Notes: generated from the letters alone by a model not told the origin. 64,000 nucleotides of DNA from Plantactinospora mayteni (GCF_016862935.1 NZ_BONX01000036.1:248001-312000); one strand, 5' to 3'. Shown: positions 48,792 through 57,360, numbered from the stretch's first letter. Translations and numbers: made by a program.

Positions 48792-49679
48792 TCAACTGCC
48801 GGACATCAGCTCCCGCATCAGCCGCGCGGTCTCGCTCGGAGTCTTGCCGACCTTGACTCCGACCGCCTCCAGGGCGGCCTTCTTCGCGTCGGCGGTGCCG
48901 GCCGAGCCGGAGATGATGGCCCCGGCGTGCCCCATGGTCTTGCCGGGCGGCGCGGTGAAGCCGGCGATGTATCCCACCACCGGCTTGGTGACGTTGGCCT
49001 TGATGAACTCGGCCGCCCGCTCCTCGGCGTCGCCGCCGATCTCGCCGATCATCACGATGGCGTCGGTCTCCGGGTCGGCCTGGAACGCCGCGAGCGCGTC
49101 GATGTGGGTGGTGCCGATGATCGGGTCACCACCGATGCCGACGCAGGTGGAGAAGCCGATGTCGCGCAGCTCGTACATCATCTGGTAGGTCAGGGTGCCG
49201 CTCTTGCTGACCAGGCCGATCCGGCCCGTACCGGTGATGTCGGCCGGGATGATGCCGGCGTTGGAGGCGCCCGGCGAGGCGATGCCGGGGCAGTTCGGTC
49301 CGACGATCCGGGTCCGCTCCCCCTGCGCCAGGTTGTAGGCCCAGAACGCGGCGGTGTCGTGCACCGGTACGCCCTCGGTGATCACCACGGCGAGCGGAAT
49401 GCCGGCGTCGATCGCCTCGACCACGGCGCCCCGGGTGAACTGCGGCGGTACGAAGATGACGCTGACGTCGGCACCGGTGCCCGTCATCGCCTCGGCCACG
49501 TTCCCGAAGACCGGCAGTTCGGCACCGTCGACGGTGACCGTCTGGCCCGCCTTGCGCGGGTTGACCCCGCCGACCACGTTCGTACCGGCGGCCAGCATCC
49601 GCTTGGTGTGCTTCATCCCCTCGGAGCCGGTCATCCCCTGTACGACGACCTTGGACTCCTTGGTCAGCCAGATTGCCAT
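48792..49679 (-). CDS. sucD: Succinyl-CoA ligase, alpha subunit
   Basis: 295 residues. With SucC it converts succinyl-CoA to succinate with formation of ATP or GTP. Features: [15 protein letters not shown] with the CoA-binding N-terminus, [19 protein letters not shown], and the phospho-histidine in [13 protein letters not shown] 49679 follows GGGGG at a spacing of six and starts one base after the sucC stop, so it is co-translated. Confidence 0.97.
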   Translation of the reverse strand: MAIWLTKESKVVVQGMTGSEGMKHTKRMLAAGTNVVGGVNPRKAGQTVTVDGAELPVFGNVAEAMTGTGADVSVIFVPPQFTRGAVVEAIDAGIPLAVVITEGVPVHDTAAFWAYNLAQGERTRIVGPNCPGIASPGASNAGIIPADITGTGRIGLVSKSGTLTYQMMYELRDIGFSTCVGIGGDPIIGTTHIDALAAFQADPETDAIVMIGEIGGDAEERAAEFIKANVTKPVVGYIAGFTAPPGKTMGHAGAIISGSAGTADAKKAALEAVGVKVGKTPSETARLMRELMSGS

Positions 49680-49680
49680 C

Positions 49681-50859
49681 TCAGACCCCCGCAGCCGCGA
49701 GCTCGGCGGCCCGCTGGGCCGCGCCATCCATAGTGTCCACCCGCTGCACCAGCGGGTTGGCGGCGCCGTCGAGGATGGCCCGCCCGGCCTCCGCGTTGTT
49801 GCCGTCGAGGCGTACCACGAGGGGCTTGTCGACCGTCTCGCCGCGCTCGGCGAGCAGGGCCAGCGCCTGGATGATGCCGTTGGCGACCTCGTCGCAGGCG
49901 GTGATGCCGCCGAAGACGTTGACGAAGACGCTGCGTACCGCCGGGTCGGAGAGTACGATCTCCAGCCCGTTCGCCATCACCGCGGCGCTGGCGCCACCGC
50001 CGATGTCGAGGAAGTTCGCCGGCTTGACGCCGCCGTGCGCCTCGCCCGCGTACGCCACCACGTCGAGGGTGGACATGACCAGGCCGGCGCCGTTGCCGAT
50101 GATGCCGACCTCGCCGTCCAGCTTGACGTAGTTGAGGTCCTTCTCCTTGGCCCGCTGCTCCAGCGGATCCACCGCGGCCTGGTCGACCAGCGCCTCGTGG
50201 TCGGGGTGCCGGAAGCCGGCGTTCTCGTCGAGCGTCACCTTCGCGTCGAGGCAGAGCACCGTGCCGTCGGTCGTCCGGGCCAGGGGGTTCACCTCGACCA
50301 GGGTGGCGTCCTCGGCCACGAACGCCTGCCACAGGCGTACGGCGATCGGCACGATCTGGTCGGTCAGCTCGGCGGGGAAGCCGGCGGCCTCCACGATCTG
50401 GAGCGCCTTGGCCTCGTCGACCCCGGCGTTCGCGTCGATCGCCACCTTCGCGACCCGCTCCGGCGTCTCGGCGGCCACCTGCTCGATGTCCATCCCGCCG
50501 GCCACGCTGGCGATGCAGAGGAAGGTACGGTTCGCGCGGTCGAGCAGATAGGAGAAGTAGTACTCCTCGGCGATGTCCGCGGTCACCGTCAGCATGACCT
50601 TGTTGACCGTGTGGCCCTTGATGTCCATGCCGAGGATGTCGGTGGCCCGGGCCACCGCCTCGTCCGGCCCCTCGGCGAGCTTGACCCCGCCCGCCTTGCC
50701 CCGGCCGCCGACCTTCACCTGAGCCTTGACGACCACCCGGCCGCCGAGGCGATCGGCGATCGCGCGGGCCTCCTCAGGGGTCGTCGCGACACCGCCGGCC
50801 AGCACGGGCAGCCCGTGCCGCTCGAACAGCTCACGCCCCTGGTATTCGTACAGGTCCAC
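49681..50859 (-). CDS. sucC: Succinyl-CoA ligase, beta subunit
   Basis: 392 residues with the ATP-grasp domain at the N-terminus ([34 protein letters not shown]) and the C-terminal ligase domain ([38 protein letters not shown]). GTG 50859 is chosen as the usual start of the family; the frame is open for nearly 200 codons upstream, but that part has no homology-like character. It forms an operon with sucD. Promoter not clearly visible in the long upstream spacer. Confidence 0.97.
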   Translation of the reverse strand: MDLYEYQGRELFERHGLPVLAGGVATTPEEARAIADRLGGRVVVKAQVKVGGRGKAGGVKLAEGPDEAVARATDILGMDIKGHTVNKVMLTVTADIAEEYYFSYLLDRANRTFLCIASVAGGMDIEQVAAETPERVAKVAIDANAGVDEAKALQIVEAAGFPAELTDQIVPIAVRLWQAFVAEDATLVEVNPLARTTDGTVLCLDAKVTLDENAGFRHPDHEALVDQAAVDPLEQRAKEKDLNYVKLDGEVGIIGNGAGLVMSTLDVVAYAGEAHGGVKPANFLDIGGGASAAVMANGLEIVLSDPAVRSVFVNVFGGITACDEVANGIIQALALLAERGETVDKPLVVRLDGNNAEAGRAILDGAANPLVQRVDTMDGAAQRAAELAAAGV

Positions 50860-51159
50860 GATTGCGCGTCCCGTCCCGTCTCCGCGGCGCGCCGTCGCAC
50901 CGCCGCCAGCGTGTGAATGAGTTTGGAGCCTGCTGTACGCACGAACAGGCCATCGGGCGCAGCCTAGCGAGGCGACCACGCCGGGCATCCACGTGGGTGC
51001 TCGGTGTGCGGTAACGCACAGCAGGCCGGCGGCCTTAGCGGGCCGGTCGGGGTGGCGCAGCGGGCCGGGCGGGGCGGGGCGGGGAAAAGATTTCCCGGGC
51101 GGCGTAACCCGGCGTAAGGGACGTCGTTGAGTCTGATGTCGGAGCGCTGGGGGAGCGCG

Positions 51160-51291
51160 ATGACGGAGACGGCCGATGCCCTGTCGGTCGAGGGGTGGCG
51201 GCGGGGCATCGTGCATAGAGAGGCCGGACGTGTGAGGGGTGCGTCCGGCCTCTCCCCCATTTCCAGGCCGTTCCGCCCCGGAGCCGCCTGA
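51160..51291 (+). CDS. Possible 43-residue small protein
   Basis: ATG 51160 is preceded by GGGGGAG at a spacing of four and opens a 43-codon frame ([18 protein letters not shown] at the start) ending at TGA 51289-51291. A 12-bp hairpin at 51218-51254 lies inside its second half, which argues against it unless the real product ends earlier. No family recognised. It could be noise in a GC-rich spacer. Confidence 0.2.
   Translation: MTETADALSVEGWRRGIVHREAGRVRGASGLSPISRPFRPGAA
51218..51254 (+). terminator. Hairpin in the sucC-icmB spacer
   Basis: A perfect 12-bp stem (51218-51229 with 51243-51254), 13-base loop, followed by CCCCATTTCC. It would end a plus-strand transcript of unknown origin. 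Confidence 0.45.
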
Positions 51292-51398
51292 CCCAGCCCA
51301 GCCAGCCCGGCCCGGCCCTGCCTCGGAGCCGCCTGATCCCGCCGCGGAGTCGTGTGGCCCCGCTTCGGAGTCGCCTGATGGGCGGCGTGCCGTGGCGG

Positions 51399-51806
51399 TC
51401 AGCCGACGACCGGTTGGCCCACGTTGTTCCGGACCCACTCGACGATCGAGCCGGTGGTGGCGCCCGGGGTGAAGATCTTGGCCACCCCGAGCCGCTCCAG
51501 CTCGGGGAGGTCCGCGTCCGGGATGATCCCGCCGCCGAAGACGACCAGGTCCGCCACGTCCCGCTCGGCGAGCAGTTCCAGTACCCGGCGGAAGAGCGTC
51601 ATGTGCGCCCCGGACAGTACCGAGAGGCCGATCGCGTCGGCGTCCTCCTGGATCGCCGTCTCGACGATCTGCTCGGGGGTCTGGTGCAGACCGGTGTAGA
51701 TGACCTCCATGCCGGCGTCCCGCAGGGCCCGGGCGACCACCTTGGCTCCCCGGTCGTGCCCGTCCAGGCCGGGCTTGGCGACGACCACCCGGATCCGAGA
51801 ACTCAT
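51399..51806 (-). CDS. icmB: Cobalamin-binding small subunit of an acyl-CoA mutase (IcmB-like)
   Basis: 135 residues, only the B12-binding Rossmann domain. The base-off signature LDGHDRG supplies the lower-ligand histidine, followed by [30 protein letters not shown] and [14 protein letters not shown]. Its length and the whole sequence closely resemble the isobutyryl-CoA mutase small subunit of streptomycetes, though it could equally serve another split mutase. ATG 51806 has GAGAGGTG eight bases upstream; an in-frame ATG at 51824 lacks this. The large subunit is not in the window, so it must be encoded elsewhere. Confidence 0.88.
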   Translation of the reverse strand: MSSRIRVVVAKPGLDGHDRGAKVVARALRDAGMEVIYTGLHQTPEQIVETAIQEDADAIGLSVLSGAHMTLFRRVLELLAERDVADLVVFGGGIIPDADLPELERLGVAKIFTPGATTGSIVEWVRNNVGQPVVG

Positions 51807-52408
51807 CAGCGCAACACCTCTCATGGACACGACCAGAATTACCTTAACGAACGGTAACCCGCCTGGCGGTCGCCCGGGAACTCCCCCGGGCAACGAGCCC
51901 GGAAGCGGCGCGGTCCGGCGTACCTGAAAGCCGGCGTACCCGAAAGCCGGCGTACCCGAAAGCCGGCGTACCCGAAAGCGGCGTACCCGAAAGGGAGCCG
52001 GCACGCCCGGCGGGACAGCCGGCGGCGTCTCCGGAAGGACGGCCGGCGTGCCCCGGTCGACACGCCGCCCCCCGACCGGGGGAGCCCATCCGGCCATACC
52101 CCTAGGGAGTCCTCCGAGGAGGCTCCGACACGAGTCGGGTCGATGACACCCTGCTGCACTTGAGGTAACTGAGCGCTATTAACGAGGGCGATCGCAAAAG
52201 GTTGCGAGATATGGCATTCCATGACGCACAACCGCACAGCGAACCGGCAATCTGGCGCTGCGACTTGTGGCGCGCCTAGGGGTTGGTTACCGTGGCCCAC
52301 GGTTGTCATCAGGTCTATGACCGGGCGACAACGCGGTCGACCGGAGTTCACCTCGATCGTCGAACATCGGTCACGGTCGCAACACTGACCCGACAACGGA
52401 GGGTGTGC
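51807..52408. other. Divergent spacer between icmB-like gene and M23 peptidase gene
   Basis: 602 bp without a supported gene. It contains the 16-bp minisatellite at 51915-51993 and, closer to the M23 gene, an AT-richer stretch (52140-52260). A 15-bp inverted repeat (ACCGTGG-C-CCACGGT) lies at 52289-52303. I looked for a c-di-AMP (ydaO) riboswitch here, since these often precede cell-wall hydrolase genes, and did not see its conserved segments. Confidence 0.5.
51915..51993. repeat. 16-bp minisatellite, five units
   Basis: Four units of CCGGCGTACCCGAAAG (the first with one change) are followed by a fifth that lacks one C. The 16-bp period is not a multiple of three, which fits non-coding DNA. 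Confidence 0.95.
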
Positions 52409-53137
52409 GTGCGCCAGCGCCTGTCGTCTGAGCCCGATCGCTATCGAGGGCGACGCCGCGTCCCCACACCTCCGCGCAGCCGCTACGCCGCTGTCGTCAC
52501 CACCGCGTTCGTCGGAGCCGGCGTCGTCGCGCTCGGCGCGGGAGCCCTGCCCGACGCCAAGGCGGTCAGCCCCTCCGCGCTGGCGGACCTGGAGAAGGCC
52601 GCCGCCACCAGCGAGGACGTGAGCGCGCGGTCCGCCGACGCCCAGCAGGCTCCGGCGTCCCGGGACCACCGGGACGACGGGCTCGCCTCCACCCTGGCCG
52701 CCGCCCCCGACGTCTGGCGGCTTCCGCTCGAGAACTACAACTTCACCTCGCCGTACGGGATGAAGTGGAACAAGCTGCACGCCGGCATCGACCTGGCCGC
52801 CCCCGAGGGGACCCCGTACAACGCGGTGCACGCGGGCACGGTGACCAAGGCCGGCTGGTTCGGCGGATACGGCTACTGCGTGATCGTCCAGCACTCCGAC
52901 GGCACCGAGTCCATCTACGGGCACTCGTCGTCGCTGCTGGTCAGCGAGGGGCAGGAGGTCAAGGCCGGCGACCCGCTCGGTCTGGTCGGCAACACCGGCC
53001 ACTCCTACGGCTCACACCTGCACCTTGAGCTGCATGTCAACGGCAAGCCGACCGACCCGATCCCCTACCTCCGGGACCGGAAAGTGGACATCCAGCTGAA
53101 AGTCGACGATCCGTACGCCGACGTGGCCGCCTCCTGA
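52409..53137 (+). CDS. Secreted M23 family metallopeptidase (LytM domain) 1
   Basis: 242 residues. A basic N-terminus, then a signal-like hydrophobic segment (AAVVTTAFVGAGVVALGAGAL) ending DAKA; a helical stretch; and the LytM domain in the last 130 residues with zinc ligands in HAGIDLAAPEGTP (HxxxD) and SHLHLELH (HxH). It would cut peptide cross-links in peptidoglycan or serve as an amidase activator; both histidine motifs are intact, so activity is likely. GTG 52409 has GGAGGG at a spacing of five; the frame upstream is unsupported. A U-tract terminator follows. Confidence 0.92.
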   Translation: MRQRLSSEPDRYRGRRRVPTPPRSRYAAVVTTAFVGAGVVALGAGALPDAKAVSPSALADLEKAAATSEDVSARSADAQQAPASRDHRDDGLASTLAAAPDVWRLPLENYNFTSPYGMKWNKLHAGIDLAAPEGTPYNAVHAGTVTKAGWFGGYGYCVIVQHSDGTESIYGHSSSLLVSEGQEVKAGDPLGLVGNTGHSYGSHLHLELHVNGKPTDPIPYLRDRKVDIQLKVDDPYADVAAS

Positions 53138-53157
53138 CTCGACGTCACGCCGCTTTG

Positions 53158-53192
53158 CCGCCCGACCGAGACCGGTTGGGCGGTTTTCTTTT
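53158..53192 (+). terminator. Rho-independent terminator with U-tract
   Basis: A 10-bp stem with one G-T pair (53158-53167 with 53174-53183), six-base loop, then TTTTCTTTT. This is the only terminator in the window with a long U-tract. It separates the two M23 genes. Confidence 0.92.
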
Positions 53193-53407
53193 GCGCCGAG
53201 CCGGCGCGAAGTTCCCTGCGCCACACCGCGCCGGGTGACCGGTCCCACAGCCAGGTCGCGCAGCACAGGGTCCGTCAAGGGCGATTTCCGGCATAACTCC
53301 GGTGCTGACTTCCGGTCGCCGTCCGTCATCGGCAACCCGGCGCCGAGCTGGCAGCGCCGCGCCGACCACCATGTGCGGGTCCACGCCCCACCCAGAAGGG
53401 ACCCGTC

Positions 53408-54229
53408 GTGCCGGAGACCGATCCGAACCAGCCCGAGACGACCGAGGACCGGGCCGAGGCCGAGCCCACCGCTAGCCGGCGTACCGGACCGTCCGGGGTC
53501 GCCCGGCACCGGATCGGCGGCCGGGGTCGGTACCTCGTACCCGGGCTGGTCGCCCTGCTCGGCCTCGGCGTGGCTGGTGCGGTTACGGCAGTGGTCGTCG
53601 GCGACGACCGGTCGACCGACCGGGTGTCGGTGGCCGCGGAGGAGTCGGCCCGGGCCGCCGCCGGGCAGCGTGCCGACCGGTCCGCGCGGGAGGCCACCGC
53701 CACCCCGACGGCCTCCCCGACGGCCTCCCCGACCCCGAGCGCCGCCGCGACCACCCGGCCGCCGACCACCAAGCCGAGCCGGAGCAGCGGGTCCGCGAAG
53801 GCGGCCAGCCCGACCGCGAGCCGGAAGGCCGCTGCCTGGGTCGACCCGCTGCCGGGCGCCAGTGTCACGTCCTGCTACGGGATGCGCTGGGGAGCGATGC
53901 ACGCCGGGATCGACCTGGCGATGCCGGCGGAGACCCCGATCCGGGCCGCCGGAGCCGGCACGGTGGTCGAGGCCGGCTGGGCCTTCGCCGGGTACGGCAT
54001 CTCGGTGGTCGTCGACCACGGCAACGGCTGGCTCACCCACTACGCCCACCAGAGCCGGACCGTGGTCAGCGTCGGGCAGCGGGTCACGCCCGGCCAGGTG
54101 ATCGGGTACGAGGGTGCCACCGGCGACGTCACCGGGCCGCACCTGCACTTCGAGGTGCACAACGGGCTGTGGAACCAGGTCGACCCCGCACCGTGGATGC
54201 GAGCCCGTGGGGTGGACCTGGGCTGCTGA
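53408..54229 (+). CDS. Membrane-anchored M23 family metallopeptidase (LytM domain) 2
   Basis: 273 residues. An acidic cytoplasmic N-terminus of about 40 residues, one membrane span (YLVPGLVALLGLGVAGAVTAVVVG is residues 42-65), an Ala/Thr/Pro/Ser-rich wall-spanning linker with TASPTASPTPS, and a LytM domain from about residue 145: SCYGMRWGAMHAGIDLAMP (residues 152-170) and GPHLHFEVH with the zinc ligands intact. GTG 53408, AAGGGA upstream. It is a paralogue of the preceding gene but has a signal-anchor rather than a cleavable signal, and its own promoter past the terminator. Confidence 0.92.
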   Translation: MPETDPNQPETTEDRAEAEPTASRRTGPSGVARHRIGGRGRYLVPGLVALLGLGVAGAVTAVVVGDDRSTDRVSVAAEESARAAAGQRADRSAREATATPTASPTASPTPSAAATTRPPTTKPSRSSGSAKAASPTASRKAAAWVDPLPGASVTSCYGMRWGAMHAGIDLAMPAETPIRAAGAGTVVEAGWAFAGYGISVVVDHGNGWLTHYAHQSRTVVSVGQRVTPGQVIGYEGATGDVTGPHLHFEVHNGLWNQVDPAPWMRARGVDLGC

Positions 54230-54280
54230 ACCGAGCGGAGCGGGTCGCCCGGCAGCGGTCAGGACGGGCCGCCGGTGCGG

Positions 54281-56686
54281 TCAGAGTTTGTCGATCGGGG
54301 CGTGCCGGAGCACCAGCCAGAGCGTCTGGTCACCGAAGTCGATCTGAGCCCGGGCACCCGAACCGTGCCCCTCGACCGCCAGCACCCGGCCGAGGCCGTA
54401 CCGCTGGTGGTTGACCCGGTCCCCGGCGGCGACCTTGGGCGGCTGCTTCAGCTCGCTCGCGGTGCTGAGCCGACTGCCGTCGATGCCGAGCCGTGAGGCG
54501 AGCTGGGCGGCCTTCGGCGTACCCCCGGAGAAGCCGCCGCCCCGGTGCGCGCCGGACCGGTCCTCGGCGCCGGACCGGCCACCCACGCCGCCGCCGGTCC
54601 CCGACCAGGAGGTGTAGGCGGCCCCGGTGCGCTCCCAGCGGACCAGGTCGCCCGGCAACTCGTCGACGAACCGGGATGGCGGGTTGTAGGACGGCTGCCC
54701 CCAGGCCGACCGGGTCACCGCCCGGGACAGGTAGAGCCGCTTGCGGGCCCGGGTGATCCCGACGTACGCCAGCCGGCGCTCCTCCTCCAGCTCCCGGTTG
54801 TCGCCGAGCGCCCGCAGGTGCGGGAAGACGCCGTCCTCCAGCCCGGTCAGGAAGACCACCGGGAACTCCAGCCCCTTGGCGGTGTGCAGGGTCATCAGGG
54901 TGACCACGCCCTGGTGGTCGGGGTCGTCCGACGGCACCTGGTCGGCGTCGGCGACCAGCGCGACCTGCTCCAGGAAGCCGGCCAGGGTGGCGCCGGGCAC
55001 GCCCTCGTCGGCCAGCGCCTCCACCCGTTCGGTGTATTCCCGGGCGACGCTCACCAGTTCCTGGAGGTTCTCCACCCGGCCGGCGTCCTGCGGGTCGATG
55101 CTCTCCTCCAGCTCGCCGAGGTAGCCGGAGCGGGTGAGGACGGCCTCCAGCACCTCCTCCGGCAGGGCGGTGGTGGCCAGCTCCCGCAGCCCGTCCAGCA
55201 GGGTGACGAACTCGGCGATCGCGTTGGCCGACCGGGTGGAGATGCCCGGCGCCTCGGACGCCCGGCGCAGCGCGGCGCCGAACGAGATCCGGTCCCGGGT
55301 GGCCAGCGCCTCCACGCAGGCCTCGGCCCGGTCGCCGATGCCCCGGCGCGGAGTGTTCAGGATCCGCCGGATGCTCACCGTGTCGTCGTCGTTGACCACG
55401 GCGCGGAGGTACGCCAGGGCGTCCCGGACCTCCTTGCGCTCGTAGAACCGGACCCCGCCGACCACCTTGTAGGGGAGCCCGACCCGGATGAAGACCTCCT
55501 CGAAGACCCGGGACTGCGCGTTGGTGCGGTAGAAGACCGCCACGTCACCGGGGCGGGCCGCAGCGGCGTCGCAGAGCCGGTCGATCTCCCGGCCCACCCA
55601 GTCCGCCTCGGCGTGCTCGGTGTCGGCGACGTAGCCGACGATCTGCTCCCCGGCGCCCTCCTCGCTCCAGAGCCTCTTCGGCTTGCGGGAGCTGTTGCGC
55701 TCGATCACCGCGTTGGCCGCGTTGAGGATCGTCTGGGTGGAGCGGTAGTTCTGCTCCAGCAGGATCGTCCGGGCGTCGGTGAAGTCCCGCTCGAACTCCA
55801 GGATGTTCCGGATGGTGGCGCCCCGGAAGGCGTAGATCGACTGGTCGGCGTCGCCGACCACGCACAGTTCGGCCGGCTCGACCCCGGGAGTACCGCCGAC
55901 CAACTCCTTGACCAGGGTGTACTGCGCGTGGTTGGTGTCCTGGTATTCGTCGACCAACACGTGCCGGAAGCGGCGGCGGTAGCTCTCCGCGACGTGCGGG
56001 TGCGACTGGAGCAGGTGCACCGTGGTCATGATCAGGTCGTCGAAGTCGAGGGCGTGCGCCTCGGTCAGCCGCCGCTGGTAGAGCGTGTACGCCTCGGCCA
56101 GCGCCCGCTCGTTCGGCCCCTTCGCCCGGGCGGCGAACGTCTCCGGGTCGGTCAGCTCGTTCTTCAGGTTCGACACCTGGGTGATCAGGCCCCGGGCCGG
56201 ATAGCGCTTCGGGTCGAGGTCCAGCTCCCGGGTGACCATCTGCATCAGCCGGCGCGAGTCGTCGGCGTCGTAGATCGAGAACGTCGACTTCAGGCCGGCG
56301 TGCTCGTGCTCGGCCCGGAGGATGCGTACGCAGGCGGAGTGGAACGTCGACACCCACATCAGCCGGGCTCTCGGCCCGACCAGCGCGGCGACCCGGTCCT
56401 TCATCTCCCCGGCGGCCTTGTTGGTGAAGGTGATCGCGATGATCTGCCCCGGATGCACGTCCCGGGCGGCGAGCAGGTAGGCGATCCGGTGGGTCAGCAC
56501 CCGGGTCTTGCCCGAGCCGGCGCCCGCCACGATCAGCAGCGGTGCCCCGGAGTGGGTCACCGCATCCCGCTGTGGCCCGTTCAGCCCGGCCAGCAGGGCC
56601 TGCGGGTCGAGGCCGGACGGCCGGCGCCGGGGCGCGTCCTGGGCCGGAGGGACGGAGGGCGGCGGGGGTTCGAAGAGAGCATGCAT
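54281..56686 (-). CDS. pcrA: ATP-dependent DNA helicase PcrA/UvrD
   Basis: 801-residue superfamily 1A 3'-5' helicase for repair and removal of RecA and stalled polymerase. Motif Q LNGPQRDAV, motif I AGAGSGKTRVL, II VDEYQDTNHAQY, III VVGDADQSIYAFRGA, IV LLEQNYRSTQTIL, V LMTLHTAKGLEFP, VI AYVGITRARKRL. The C-terminal tail (DRVNHQRYGLGRVL...DFGDQTLWLV) is the Tudor-like domain that contacts RNA polymerase. ATG 56686. Divergent from the chorismate mutase leader, the same neighbour pair as uvrD1 and chorismate mutase in mycobacteria. Confidence 0.97.
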   Translation of the reverse strand: MHALFEPPPPSVPPAQDAPRRRPSGLDPQALLAGLNGPQRDAVTHSGAPLLIVAGAGSGKTRVLTHRIAYLLAARDVHPGQIIAITFTNKAAGEMKDRVAALVGPRARLMWVSTFHSACVRILRAEHEHAGLKSTFSIYDADDSRRLMQMVTRELDLDPKRYPARGLITQVSNLKNELTDPETFAARAKGPNERALAEAYTLYQRRLTEAHALDFDDLIMTTVHLLQSHPHVAESYRRRFRHVLVDEYQDTNHAQYTLVKELVGGTPGVEPAELCVVGDADQSIYAFRGATIRNILEFERDFTDARTILLEQNYRSTQTILNAANAVIERNSSRKPKRLWSEEGAGEQIVGYVADTEHAEADWVGREIDRLCDAAAARPGDVAVFYRTNAQSRVFEEVFIRVGLPYKVVGGVRFYERKEVRDALAYLRAVVNDDDTVSIRRILNTPRRGIGDRAEACVEALATRDRISFGAALRRASEAPGISTRSANAIAEFVTLLDGLRELATTALPEEVLEAVLTRSGYLGELEESIDPQDAGRVENLQELVSVAREYTERVEALADEGVPGATLAGFLEQVALVADADQVPSDDPDHQGVVTLMTLHTAKGLEFPVVFLTGLEDGVFPHLRALGDNRELEEERRLAYVGITRARKRLYLSRAVTRSAWGQPSYNPPSRFVDELPGDLVRWERTGAAYTSWSGTGGGVGGRSGAEDRSGAHRGGGFSGGTPKAAQLASRLGIDGSRLSTASELKQPPKVAAGDRVNHQRYGLGRVLAVEGHGSGARAQIDFGDQTLWLVLRHAPIDKL

Positions 56687-56795
56687 CGCCTGGCGAGTCT
56701 ATGCCGCCGGGGAGACAACGTACGCCTCCGCCGGGCCCGTACCCGGTCGGCCGGATTGTTCCCGCAGGTCGGGTACCCGGGCATTGCCGATCCGC

Positions 56796-56824
56796 TTGCC
56801 AAGACACCGGGGGCTGGGCATACT
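56796..56824 (+). promoter_or_regulatory. Promoter of the chorismate mutase leader
   Basis: TTGCCA at 56796-56801, a 17-bp spacer, and CATACT at 56819-56824. Six bases later comes the GTG of a leader peptide, so the transcript is probably leaderless. This is one of the best -35/-10 pairs in the window. Confidence 0.65.
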
Positions 56825-56830
56825 CAACCC

Positions 56831-56899
56831 GTGATCCATCGGGCGCAGTCCTACTTTTACTACGGCTCCGGGAGTCCGGCAGCCGTAGGTCGCGCCTGA
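56831..56899 (+). CDS. Aromatic-rich leader peptide of chorismate mutase
   Basis: A 22-codon frame from GTG 56831 to TGA 56897-56899. Codons 8-11 are Tyr, Phe, Tyr, Tyr (SYFYYGSG), a run that would slow ribosomes when charged Tyr- or Phe-tRNA is scarce. No Shine-Dalgarno, but the promoter places the transcript start at or next to the GTG. It ends 13 bases before a strong terminator stem and 91 bases before the chorismate mutase ATG. The position, composition and structure match attenuator leader peptides of amino-acid operons; function is inferred. Confidence 0.6.
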   Translation: MIHRAQSYFYYGSGSPAAVGRA

Positions 56900-56943
56900 A
56901 CATGACCTACGAAAAGCCCCGGGCTCCTGGAGCCCGGGGCTTT
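56860..56943 (+). promoter_or_regulatory. Attenuator region: competing hairpins and terminator
   Basis: Segment 1 (56860-56867, overlapping the last Tyr codon) pairs perfectly over 8 bp with segment 2 (56881-56888). Segment 2, shifted by three bases (56884-56891), also pairs over 8 bp with segment 3 (56904-56911). Then follows a terminator: arms of 15 bases at 56913-56927 and 56929-56943, in practice a 12- to 13-bp stem with a small loop, rich in GC and ending CTTTCG. Segments 1:2 and 2:3 exclude each other. A ribosome stalled at the Tyr codons would cover segment 1 and free segment 2. How 2:3 would block the terminator, which it only abuts, is not clear by eye. Confidence 0.6.
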
Positions 56944-56990
56944 CGCGTCGGGATCCAGGCACCGGGGACCTAGCTGGCAAGGAGGACCCC

Positions 56991-57320
56991 ATGGCGGCAG
57001 AGGTGGCAGCAGAGGTGGCAGAGCTTCCCGCCGAGGCGAACGACGCCGAACCCGAGACCGGGACGAGCGCGCCGGACGCCTCACAGCACATCCTCGGGCT
57101 GCGGGAGCGGATCGACGAGATCGACCGTGAGCTGATCGCCCTCTGGCAGGAGCGCGCCGCGCTCTCCCAGCAGGTCGGCCGGACCCGGATGGCCTCCGGC
57201 GGCACCCGGCTGGTCCTCTCCCGGGAGCGGGAGATCCTGGACCGGTTCCGGGAGGCGCTCGGCGCCGACGGTACCCAGCTCGCCCTGCTGCTGCTCCGGG
57301 CCGGCCGCGGCCCGCTCTGA
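56991..57320 (+). CDS. Chorismate mutase, AroQ type
   Basis: 109 residues. Converts chorismate to prephenate, the branch point to Phe and Tyr. After a 30-residue acidic, Ala/Glu-rich N-terminus comes the all-helical CM_2 domain: LRERIDEIDRELIALWQERAAL (residues 37-58) with the first catalytic Arg, VGRTRMASGG, and SREREILDRFREAL. It lacks a signal peptide, so it is the cytoplasmic enzyme, like the mycobacterial one that needs DAHP synthase as a partner. AAGGAGG lies five bases before ATG 56991. Preceded by an attenuator-like leader. Confidence 0.93.
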   Translation: MAAEVAAEVAELPAEANDAEPETGTSAPDASQHILGLRERIDEIDRELIALWQERAALSQQVGRTRMASGGTRLVLSREREILDRFREALGADGTQLALLLLRAGRGPL

Positions 57321-57348
57321 GCCGTACTCCGGGCGGGTCTGGTTCGGC

Positions 57349-57360
57349 GACCGGCCGGTC
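57349..57360. repeat. 12-bp perfect palindrome after chorismate mutase
   Basis: GACCGGCCGGTC lies 29 bases after the stop. The 183-bp spacer to the convergent importer 2 holds no other clear terminator, so this could be part of one. Confidence 0.3.

Larger units (their letters stand above)
50860..51398. other. Long spacer between sucC and the cobalamin-binding protein gene
   Basis: 539 bp. The part next to sucC (50860-51060) should carry its promoter and has a small TGTGCG-GTAA-CGCACA hairpin near 51006. The remainder holds a possible 43-codon frame and a hairpin, both listed separately. Nothing else is recognisable. Confidence 0.4.

Noticed and set aside
52085-53407. c-di-AMP (ydaO) riboswitch upstream of the M23 genes
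   Set aside because: These riboswitches often precede actinobacterial cell-wall hydrolase genes, but I could not find the conserved sequence blocks in either upstream region.
54545-56899. A 784-codon open frame on the plus strand opposite pcrA
   Set aside because: It is a shadow of pcrA. Only its last 22 codons, beyond pcrA, are meaningful, as the chorismate mutase leader peptide.
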